Origin: Alloascoidea africana
Lineage: Eukaryota > Ascomycota > Alloascoideomycetes > Alloascoideales > Alloascoideaceae
DNA: 64,000 nt
Assembly (NCBI GenBank): GCA_030581615.1
Contig: JAKTTT010000033.1
Location: forward strand, 124,001 to 188,000
Reading direction: 5' to 3'
In this document: positions 30,797 through 39,788 of the stretch, one piece after another
Numbering within the stretch: the stretch's first letter is position 1
How the letters are laid out: each line of letters begins with the position of its first letter
The notes under the pieces: model-generated
Database searches by the model: none
The model's input: the letters and a program-made list of their open reading frames with translations, nothing else
Told to the model about the DNA's origin: nothing
Position numbers and translations under genes: made by a program

Positions 30797-32791
30797 ATGG
30801 GACAAACACAGAGCTCTCTGGCATCACAGCCTCTCACGAGGAAGCAGGTTTCGTCCGCATTTGCAAATGCCTGCTACCAGAAACTGTCTCATATCCAACA
30901 ATGGTGCCTCAAGGCAAGCCAAGATTCGGTTCAAACCATTCTCGCTGATTGTCTTCAACATGACTAACCAGTAACGCCTTGCTCTGTAATTCTAGGAAAC
31001 TTTCAAATTTGTGACGAGCGAATCCGATTCGAAATCCAACATCTCGAAAGAAGCATTGTATGTTTGAAGAGATTCATTTCCAGTCTTTGCCCCACCACGG
31101 ATAATATCTAACGCCCTGTCTAACCCTTGTACCCCAGCCTTGAATTTCTCCAGTTTCCTCAAGCTTCTTCCATTGGACCTATCATCTACCACTCGATTCT
31201 TTTCCTGGCAAAATACCCCTATCTTCAAGTCAAGCCATACGCTACGGACGATTCAGATATAACCTTTGAGGGGTTGGTAAAGGCTTCTTTTATATACACA
31301 CGGAGGCTAAAGCTTATCGTCAGTGAGGTCGATATAGATACCTTACTGTTTTGCTCGTTTGCAGAATGCAATGATCCGCTACCTCAAAATTCACCAATTC
31401 AGACCGAGAGTAAAGACACTGGGAACGATTCGGAACCAATGCAAACTGTGGAGTTGGATGAAGGTATTATCAAAGCAATCAGGACTCGAGAGCCATGGGG
31501 TTGCTCAACTTTGATTATTTCACGCAATGGCATTGATCCAGCAAAATTGCGCATCCTCAAAGAGTATTTTCTAGAGCTTGTCACTTTCCTCCTGATTATA
31601 TCACAACTGAAAGGCGATGAAAGGTTGGATGCATACATTTCACGAAAGTCATTTGATGCAGTTGACCTGTCAAAATTCAAAGCCACAGCAAAGCATATAG
31701 CAAATGCGGTAGTTGAGCAGAAAGACTATTTAGACTATGAGGATTTCCTCACAGTTAGGAAAATTGCCCCTTTGCTTTTTGAAAAATTGACTAATCTTCT
31801 TGAAGTGTTTTACTTTGGGGAGACTTTTCTACACGAGAAAAGGACAAAAGAGAAAGTTTCATCTGAGAAATCACAAACTCAATTCAATTTGGAAACAGTC
31901 CAGGACCAAGCGCTATCTCATAACATTCCCAAAGCCATTGAAATACCGTACACAAAGCTTGTGAATAACCAATCTTTGTCTCAGCTTTCAACTATTTTCC
32001 CATCAAGTTGGATATTTACAAACTTTAGGAAATTGTATGTAGGAGCTGAAGCAGGATATTCAATTCGTTCTTTTGAAAATAAAGTGTTCAAATGGAATGC
32101 GCCAACCATTCTGTTGGTCTCTGGGAAAAGAGTTCCTTCAGAACCATCCCAAAAGTCATCGAGACAAAATCAGTTTGAATCAAAGTTTCCAGTTCTACGA
32201 ACAAGACGGGTTAATTCTAATAGCAGAAAGCAAGGTGAGACTTTGACCTTTGGAGCTTTCTTAAATGTACCCTGGAAAGCGAGTGCTAAAGACTGTTTCG
32301 GAGATTCCAACACAAAGCTGTTCCAGCTTGAACCTCGTCAGGATATATTCGAAGTATCAGCAGTGGGCAAAAGCTATGCTTATTTTAATCGAAGTTTTGG
32401 AGGACTAGGGTTTGGAAGTCTCCCTCCCTCTTCTTTAGTAACAGGAGGGAAAGTGACATATAACGTTGGCAACGTGTCTCTTTCTTTGGATGAGTCGTTT
32501 GAGTTTGGCGTCTTCAGGCATGCAGGATATGGAGGCACGTTCCATTCGTCGAAACTTGTTCATAAAGAGGGGGAAGATGAGTATGAGGACATTTTCAAAA
32601 TCACGGACATTGAGGTTTGGGGGTGTGGTGGAGATGAAGAGTTGAAAGAGCAGCTTCAACGATGGGAATGGGAAGAACGAGAAGCGAATTTACGGAAAAC
32701 TATAAACGCTAGAAATCTAGGAGAAGAAAGAGCTTTTCTGGAGATGGCCGGTCTAATTGGAAATCATGGTGGAAATGGCGGTTCTATTTGA
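30797..32791 (+). CDS. RTC5: RTC5, TLDc-domain protein, two introns
   Basis: Exons 30797-30913, 30996-31057 and 31138-32791 give 610 residues. Exon 1 starts MGQTQSSLASQPLTR, an N-myristoylation signal like that of fungal Rtc5 proteins (MGQ-Q-S). Intron 1 is GC-AG; intron 2 (31058-31137) has donor GTATGT, branch TCTAACC and acceptor CAG. The C-terminal half holds the TLDc domain: ANLSQLSTIFPSSW-type lead, LYVGAEAGYSIRSFENKVFKWNAPTILLVSG, the WKASAKDCFGDSNTKLFQLEPRQDIFEV block, FGGLGFGS, NVSLSLDESFEFGVFRHAGYGG and IEVWGCGGDEELKEQ. The final helix (WEWEEREANLRKTINARNLGEERAFLEMAGLIG) is highly conserved. S. cerevisiae Rtc5 is a vacuolar/V-ATPase-associated TLDc protein that promotes V-ATPase disassembly; its name comes from a telomere-capping screen. 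Without the introns the myristoylated N terminus would be missed. Confidence 0.94.
30914..30995 (+). other. GC-AG intron 1 of RTC5
   Basis: Donor AAG|GCAAGC, branch GACTAAC at 30961-30967, acceptor TTCTAG. Both exon edges are in phase 0 and the join gives a continuous family-like segment (WCLK then ETFKFVTS). No GT donor in the exon gives an open join. Confidence 0.85.
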
Positions 32792-33189
32792 AGATCATTA
32801 AAAGCAGAAAGAAAGATAATTAATGAGATCAGTTAAACAACTATTGTTTTTTTTCATGTCATGTTTTCATTCGGGGTTAGCTGAAGTATAAAATATTGCC
32901 AAAGAATAAAAGATTTAAGTCAAAAGTTGTGTTTGATGCTGAGGAAACTATAAGCCATTCAGCCCGTTATTGTTTACAGGTAATCATTTTGGACAAACCA
33001 CTCACTACCGAATGTACAATTACTGGGTCTGTACTGGGACTGTTTAAGTCTTTTTTTTTGATGTTTTGCTTTTACTGTCGGGGAATACTCATTAAACAGA
33101 TTCAATTATTTAGCATCATAGATTGATCTGTGATTCTCTAACAGTTCTACTGCGTAAAAATGAATCTTTATTCTATTGTAATATGTGAC

Positions 33190-33410
33190 TTCCAAATGAG
33201 TTGTTCCCATCTGGATCTTACCCCAATCTACAACAGCTACTAGGGGGTCTACTATTTCTAGCAATGTCATCACACCAAGGCTTATTGTATTCAATGGTCT
33301 ATTTGAGAAGATACTCCAACAGAGACAACAATAATGTGTCTCAGCTCCCAACTCAGACCTTGAAGTATGCAATTGGGACTATGTCATTATATAAAAAGTG
33401 AGTTTCAGAT
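33190..33410 (+). mobile_element. Ty1/copia retrotransposon fossil (reverse transcriptase region fragment)
   Basis: A short translated stretch reads like the end of a copia-type reverse transcriptase (GGLLFLAMSS, then YSMVYLRRYSN, then LKYAIGTMSL), matching the family pattern GxLxYLxxxxRPDIxYxVxxLSR...LRYLxGT. It is a broken fragment: no gag, protease, integrase or LTRs were recognised nearby, and it is clearly not a whole element. Divergence from the consensus suggests an old copy. Confidence 0.5.
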
Positions 33411-34435
33411 AGTCCACTTCCATCATTGGTGATGCTCAAAGGAGATGAGCCTACTGAGCATCATTTACACCAACCAAAGATGAAACAACCGGTACTGTAT
33501 ATAAACTTGATTATGGCTCTGCGAGTGTAGAAAGACCAGAGACCAGAAATCACCAACTTTCCTTATTACTTTGGTTCGGCTTCAAAACTACCAATTTTTG
33601 GCATACAGAAGGTACGATCGACATTTCTTTTGTTGTTTTCATATGGCGATAATCATAGACTTTTCGTGGCATAGTTGAAGAGACGATGCTTTCTCTATAA
33701 CTTTCGAAAACCAAACCACTCGCTTTTCTATATTGTTGAAAGCACCCCGTAGAATAGTAGCTTACTATCCATCTATTTAAAATTTTAAGCTCATTCTTTT
33801 ACCGTTCCAGTTTCTTAGTATTTGACCATTAAAGCCATAACTCTTCAATGAAATAACAAATAGTTATAAGACCCAATCTTATGGGAATCAGTCGGTTACA
33901 CAAAACCATTGCGTCTGAAAACGCCCTTGAAGTTTAGCAATTAATGTTAGACGTTAATTTTCTCATACACCCCTGGTTATTTGAATAAATGCGAATATCT
34001 ACTGCCAACGAAAACCTTACTTTTGCTACTGTTGGTCTTTCGTTTCATTGGGAAAAAAAGAAAATATAGGGAATACTCTTTACATTCTCGAAATGTGTTC
34101 CTGGTAACTGCAAGATGACGCTGAAAAGTAGGAGGAAGTTACAAAAATTTTAATATGATGGATTTATCTGATCGTCCAAGAGAGGAAATCTAGATGGAAA
34201 GCTTAGTAGATGATGGCATTTGCATGCTATTAAGTAATCGCTTTTACTTCCCGGGGTCACTTTTCCACGTCTTGAGTTACTTTTGTTTTATCTTCTGTTG
34301 CTCATAAAAAGGGTTGAACAATCACCATTTTGAATAGTTTGTATTGCTCACACAACTCACCTATCTTTTAATCCTACAAAAAAAAAAAAACCGATTGCTG
34401 TAATTCCATTTAGTATGAAACTAACTAAATTGTAA

Positions 34436-34672
34436 TTATACAACTCGAATGGCTTCAACCATACGGAAAAGATCATATTATTTCATAGTCTGTCTGATTG
34501 GATATGGAAGAAAGTTATCATACGATCAGCTCGGCAAAAATTTAAAATAGATCTTTGTTATCACATTCTGATCAGGAACTTTAGTCTTGTTAAGGATCGT
34601 GCAACTTCTACCGTGGAGGAGATGCAGAAAGAAGAAATGTCGGTTATTGATGAAGAAATAAAACCAGCCTAA
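34436..34672 (+). other. open frame of 78 codons without a usable ATG
   Basis: The frame is stop-free from 34436 to a TAA at 34670-34672 and reads like a real protein end (VKDRATSTVEEMQKEEMSVI followed by DEEIKPA). An upstream region with TATA-like CATAAAAAGG (about 34302) and a CT/A-rich leader looks promoter-like. No family is recognised and no start exon was found. It may be a decayed gene end, a 3' exon or chance. Confidence 0.25.
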
Positions 34673-35954
34673 GCCGGATTTTGTTCCTTTTGGAACCGAG
34701 ACAACCAATATCTTTTATTCGGTACTCATCTCCTCTCACAGGTTAGCAACATTTTTTTTGTTTGGGTAATGAAGTGATGAAATATTTGGGATCTTCGGGG
34801 AATACTGTTTCAAATTCTTTTCTAGAGGCTGAAACAAGATGTGGAAAGAAATAATGGTAAAAAACGTCCTTTTTGGAACCCCATTATCCTTCCCGTAGTG
34901 CTCCAGCATCCTTATTCAAGATCAAAATGGCCGTAAATGTATAATAAAATGACGCACTTTTCCGCTTGCTTTTTTTTTTTCTTACTTCCCATTTGTATGA
35001 TATCCGACAATGAATTCGTCAAAATGTGACAAGTATTAGCAAGTGTGTTGTTATTAAAGTCTTTTTCTGTCATCGCTGATCATATCTGATAATATAGTCT
35101 GACAATCGGACGAGATTTCAACTCTGTCACAGAAATCGTACCCAGGATTAGCGAATGATAGTTTAAAATGTAATATTGTTCAAACAGAAATAATGATAAA
35201 CGTGCTCTCGAATGCCTGTTCATAAACTCGGGCGAACACGTTCATCCATATCCCAAAAAATCGAGTTTTTAATGCTAGCAGCGCTGTGGGGAAGACAACT
35301 ATTGAGGAGAGAAGACGTAAAAAAAAAAAGAATATTTTCTGGGGAGATGGAGCAGGAAGTCCGCAATAGTACTAAAGGGGGCTGTTGCTAAATGCGCTAG
35401 AGATCTGCCAATTACGCCTAAATCGGAGCTTTTAGGTCACATTTATAGAATAGGTGGTCAGCTATATCGGTCATTAACAGGCAATATGCTGGCGTTTCTG
35501 CCTTGCATTCATCTCATCTCGCCAAACTGGGGTTATCTATCAGATCTAATCTGATAAATCTCCTCCTCGTCCTCAGATCAATCATTCTGAGTCAGGGGGA
35601 GAATAAAAGAAGGTTACAAAGAACAAAGTGCTCAAAGATTTTAATAACTGAGATGTACTAAGCATGACGAGTTTATGACTTGTCTCCACGCTACCATATT
35701 TTTTATGTTTGTTCAAAGTAGTTATAATACAAGCCTAGATCTAGAATCAAACTTTGTTTTGGGGAGCGGCGGTTGGCAGATGGTCACAAAATACGGTAAA
35801 GCATCATGACGGCCTAGTTACGAGAAGATCATCGTACAAATGATTAGTGAGAGCTTGAGACATTTCATATTATATTTTTGGATAATGTTGGTGCGAACTA
35901 TAAGAATAAAAAAAAAAAGGAACATGCGCGCCGGTTACTGCCCACTGGCAGTCA

Positions 35955-36301
35955 TTATCTTTCTCGATTGTAAATCAGCAATTCATTAAGACAAACAAAA
36001 CATTTGAATAGGGAAATCCATGCGCAATTTATTGCCACCAAGTATATAACAAAAATAAAACTAAAGAAAGTAAAAAAGAACCACCCATAAATATGCTGAA
36101 CCCAGTTTGGTAGATGTGTCTGTATAGCACGAAGTTGCCAATACAAGGCATTCCTATTGGCGTTAAAAAAAAGAAAAAGGAAGAAACTGTGATTATCAAA
36201 ATCAAATTCCATAGAGATATTTCTAAGAGATCGATGGCGATTCCTATTTCCGATACGATTCGGCCCCGTACCTGTTGTTGAGATATTCTGAGCACATGCA
36301 A
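35955..36301 (-). other. hydrophobic minus-strand frames, possible small membrane protein
   Basis: Two overlapping frames (36301-36029 and 36212-35955) each encode hydrophobic segments, and a CAG|GTACGG donor-like and AATAG acceptor-like sequence lie between them, so a spliced small membrane protein is conceivable. Each frame depends on runs of T giving Phe, which also arise by chance. I do not call a gene with confidence. Confidence 0.2.
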
Positions 36302-36372
36302 AATGAATTCAATTTGATCGTTGCTGGCATGAGGCCACTAGCATGCCCGAACGTTTCGATACCCTCAAAAAT

Positions 36373-36552
36373 TTAATGGCTGTGTTCGTGTGAAGATCGA
36401 TCATCAAGTGTAGTTTTAAGTGGCAGAGCAAAAGGAGCAGTCAAGCTCAATGTGATGTATGCCATCATTATGTATTTTGAAGTTGTTGATCCCTTAGTGG
36501 AGGCGGCTCTGGACATGCCTCTAAAGACTTGTTGATGCATTAATGTAGACAT
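36373..36552 (-). CDS. 59-residue predicted membrane protein with own TATA box
   Basis: A complete frame from ATG at 36552 to TAA at 36373-36375. The N terminus (MSTLMHQQVFRGMSRAASTK) is basic, Ser/Arg-rich and free of acidic residues, like a mitochondrial presequence. A single hydrophobic segment follows (YIMMAYITLSLTAPFALPL), then a short acidic, His-rich tail (DDRSSHEHSH). On the minus strand a TATATATAAG-type box lies about 90 bases upstream, and the leader between them is a long pyrimidine (CT) tract, the arrangement of highly expressed yeast genes. I do not recognise the family; small subunits or assembly factors of inner-membrane complexes have this layout. It is isolated in a gene-poor region. 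Confidence 0.65.
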   Translation of the reverse strand: MSTLMHQQVFRGMSRAASTKGSTTSKYIMMAYITLSLTAPFALPLKTTLDDRSSHEHSH

Positions 36553-36640
36553 TGTAATAGATTTGATTGTGCAGATGAGAAAACTTGGAAAGGATGAAGA
36601 AAGAGGAAAAGAGAAAGGGAAAGAGGGAGGAACCGAAGGC

Positions 36641-36650
36641 TTATATATAA
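36641..36650 (-). promoter_or_regulatory. TATA box for the 59-residue gene
   Basis: TTATATATAA, near-palindromic, 89-98 bases upstream of the ATG at 36552, followed in the direction of transcription by a CT-rich leader. Confidence 0.6.
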
Positions 36651-37254
36651 GGCAATGATGTTTTGAAGCAGGGTGCTACGTGTCTAGGAATTCAGCATAA
36701 AGAGGGTCTCGAGTCGCTTTTCAGCTGGACATGTATGGAGACATATTGTGGTGTGCGTGTAGTCTGCTTCCGTTTTCTTTTTTGCTTAACCAAAATGAGG
36801 TGATCGGGAATAATGTTCCAGCCATGCATTTTGCCCTCTCGCCGTGCTAGCCGACCCAGTCTTCGAACACAAGAGAGCTAAACGAGCAGGCCTTGCAAAA
36901 TATCGAAGATACGGATAGGATTGGAGAATGTGGGATTTTTTATGGCTATTTGACCGGATGAATGACTCTGCAAAAAGAGTAGAGATGACGTCTACATGCT
37001 CTTACTGGAAGCATCAGTTAGCCTCTCCTGATCAATATCTGGGGGTTCTCTAGAACATAAAATAAATAAAATTCATGAGAAGGACACAAATTATATAAGT
37101 CAAATGGCAATGATGACTATTGCGCCTTGGCGATTGGGCACAAAAAAGACTGAAAAGAAATGATTTTGGCTCGCCTTTGAACAGCAGCGGTTTTGCCACA
37201 ATGTCGAGCTTTCAGTTTGTGTTTTTCCGGGGTTAAACTTGCTTAGAGTTTGCT

Positions 37255-37281
37255 TTCGATTTCGATTTCGATTTCGATTTC
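37255..37281. repeat. TTTCGA hexamer tandem array
   Basis: Four to five tandem copies of the hexamer GATTTC in non-coding DNA. Confidence 0.85.
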
Positions 37282-38953
37282 AGATGCAACAGAAGTAAAG
37301 TTACTGAGAATTCAACACTGATCATCACTATTTAGTTGGAGCTGTTAAAAGATAAAGCTTGAGTTTAGTTTGTTACTTTGAAGAACCTGTCTATGAAGGT
37401 TAGGAACTGAGACTGTGTTCAAAGGTAAAGAGGAGCCCCTCAGCCTTTCAGTCTATTTGGATAATCTAAGGTTTAGGTTTCAAAACCTCTTGTCATTGAC
37501 ACATGCACAGGATGAGTTAAGAGCGATGAGCATCTAGAAGATAACTGGGCCCTACCTAAAAACAGAATTCTCAAACGCCCAAATCAATTCTAATACTTGT
37601 GTCAAAAATAAAGAGGATAAACATGTGTTTCGTATTAAAAAAGCCGTTTTTTGAGAACTGTATCACGCTTTCAAATGCCAAATAATCACTTGACATGAAT
37701 CTACACAAGGCAGTTGAGATCTAATGTATAGGCATATACAAAAGCAAATGCATATACTGATAGGATAGATCTATGACGGAAGAAGAGGTCCGTCTGTTCC
37801 GCATACAAGAATTGGTACGTCCTAGGCTATATTGTGTCCAGTCCAATTTCATGCTTTTGGAGTCTTTTTTTCCAAAACATTCAGGTTTGGAGACCTTGTT
37901 AGCAGATAAAATCATCATCCTTTCTTTTTTTTTTTGTTTCTTTCATTCCAGTGAATGGATTTCAAGTGAATTATTGCGCGACTTTCGAATCAATTGACCC
38001 AATTGCATATGATCAACATTTCATTGTCTAAAATATTCAATTGAGCTTCCCCCTTGAATCATCTTTTAACTCTCAAGGAAAGGATGATCGTTGCACAATG
38101 TGATGCCACGATCCTTGAACATATATAGCTAGGGTAAGCCGTTGAAGATTTTTGGAGGGTGATATTTTTCATTCCAGGGTTAATTCAAAATCGAATCGGT
38201 AAGCGAAGCCACAACAAAGATTTCTTCTTTTTTTGCACTCATTGCCTGGCTTTTATTTATGCTTTGCAGAGATAGAACGTTTAACCTCGGAGGATAATAT
38301 TCTCTAAGCATTGTTCAAAGCTTGTGTCTGTCGGGAATCAAGCGGGAAGATTGTGATCTATAAACGGTTGATTGTCTCCCCGCATTATACCAGCGCGTAG
38401 CAAAGCTCAATATCAAATTCCGGGATAGGTAGACATGGAGTCTGCCCATATTTCCTCTTCAACAATCCAGAGCTGCCTCTTTCTTTTGTATTTTTCCTGT
38501 TGGGTCTGGCGGTTATCTAATCGAACAATGTGATCACCATTTCCATTTTACGAGTAGACCCCCTGCTTTCCAAAACTCTCTTGAAGAGGAAGGCAATTGC
38601 AGAAAAAGAAATTGCTTGCCTATGTATCTTTGAAAGAACAGGGATCGCAAATTCCCCGTTTCCCGTTTCAAAGCTGTGGAAATCTTTTCCTGAGTGGGAA
38701 ATTGGAAATTATGAACTCTGAGAGTGATCCAAAGGCCATTTACGCTCAGCTACTCACGAACCGTTTGTGTTTCTCCTTTTTTTTCCCTCGCTATCAAACA
38801 TGATCCATACAGGATCCACGAACAGACAGAGCCCGAAGAGATTTGTCTTTACACAAACGCTGAGGAGCCGTGTCGTCCGTTTCCGCCCAGCGCCAATTCG
38901 GACTCGGATTTGAACTCGGATTTGAGCTCGGACTCGGAATCTTCCTCCGGTGT

Positions 38954-38965
38954 GGTCACGTGACC
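38954..38965. promoter_or_regulatory. 12-bp palindrome GGTCACGTGACC (E-box)
   Basis: A perfect palindrome with a CACGTG core, the kind bound by bHLH factors such as Cbf1 or Pho4, directly followed by CCAAT. Confidence 0.5.
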
Positions 38966-39060
38966 AATCCCTAGAGGTGTGTCCGGTCCGGGTAACAAAC
39001 ACACAGCACAGTTTTGCCGAATGCAGGCAAAACCGGCGGGTGTACGGATGACGGGGGATT

Positions 39061-39070
39061 CCGGAACCGG
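39061..39070. promoter_or_regulatory. Leu3-type site CCGGAACCGG upstream of GLT1
   Basis: An exact match to the CCGG-N2-CCGG consensus of the zinc-cluster activator Leu3, about 720 bases upstream of the GLT1 start. Leu3 controls branched-chain amino acid genes and GDH1 in S. cerevisiae, so a link to ammonia assimilation is plausible but untested. Confidence 0.45.
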
Positions 39071-39607
39071 GCCGGGTCTGCACGATGGCGTAATCGCGAA
39101 CCAGAGCGCTGTGATTGGCTGAAGATAGCGCCAGGCTGCGTCGTGTGCGGGTCTTTTGACCGGAGCGTGGGGGAACGCACCTGCAGATCTGGGGGGAACC
39201 ATCTCCACAGAGACTGCGCAGGGCAGGCTACGCTGGCCAATGGCCGCTCGCCATTACGCAGCAAGTTGCGGCGGGCCCTGCGGGCCCGCATGGCGAGAGC
39301 AAGATACGGGACCCGGCGCGGAGGCCAATGGCGGGGCGCGCAAAGTCAGCCGGGCGCGGGTTGCAGCGAGGTGCAGCACACCAGTTTTGTGCGAAAAAGC
39401 CCAATCGCTATCGGCTCAGAGCTCATCAGCACGCTCCTCTCCTTCCTCCTCCTCTATATCTTGCCCCCTCCCTCTGGAAAATTTTCAGACTCTCCTTCTT
39501 TACTCTTTCTCATTCTCTGCCGATTCTCTACCCCAATTCCAGCAATTGTTGTTGTTTCCGGCTCTTTAGTCTTAGTCTTCTACCAGCTTAGAGTCCATAG
39601 ATCAAAG

Positions 39608-39706
39608 GTATGCACGCTTATCTCTTTATCTAATTTTTTTTTAATTTTTTTATTAAATTTTACCCTTCTATTCTTCCAACTACACTTTTTTGGGAAAACA
39701 TTTTAG
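39608..39706 (+). other. possible 5' leader intron of GLT1
   Basis: GTATGC at 39608 follows AAAG, and a T-rich stretch ends at TTTTAG (39701-39706), 82 bases before the GLT1 ATG. The branch site is weak (TCTAATT far from the acceptor). Plausible but not certain. Confidence 0.3.
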
Positions 39707-39788
39707 ATCAACTAACACGGGCAGTAGACCGTTACGTATAGTTAGAGTACGCTTGCCCTGTTGTACGCATTCTTCTCTGATAACTACA

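Larger units (their letters stand above)
32792..36372. other. gene-poor AT-rich region
   Basis: About 3.6 kb with no recognisable intact gene. It contains a copia fossil (33190-33410), an unassigned open frame (34436-34672), many poly-A/T runs, and a palindrome near 35535-35553 (ATCAGAT...ATCTGAT). Minus-strand frames at 35955-36301 are discussed separately. No tRNA fold was seen. Confidence 0.5.
36553..38880. other. gene-poor region, no confident gene
   Basis: 2.3 kb beyond the promoter of the small gene. A 74-codon plus-strand frame at 37773-37997 begins MTEEEVRLFRIQEL directly before GTACGT, with a CATTCCAG acceptor-like site at about 37952, but spliced and unspliced versions both lack a recognisable family. 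Otherwise AT-rich with short homopolymer runs; no tRNA or other RNA gene recognised. Confidence 0.45.
38881..39788. promoter_or_regulatory. GC-rich promoter region of GLT1
   Basis: The 900 bases before GLT1 switch to GC-rich DNA. There are tandem 12-base repeats of the form GACTCGGATTTG (38898-38944), several CCAAT/ATTGG motifs (38964, about 39113, about 39235, about 39322), a CACGTG palindrome and a Leu3-type site. From about 39420 the sequence becomes CT-rich, as in a leader. A possible leader intron is at 39608-39706. Confidence 0.55.

Noticed and set aside
37773-37997. 74-codon frame MTEEEVRLFRIQEL...
   Set aside because: A donor-like GTACGT and acceptor-like CCAG are present but neither spliced nor unspliced reading gives a recognisable protein; kept as a note in the gene-poor region only.
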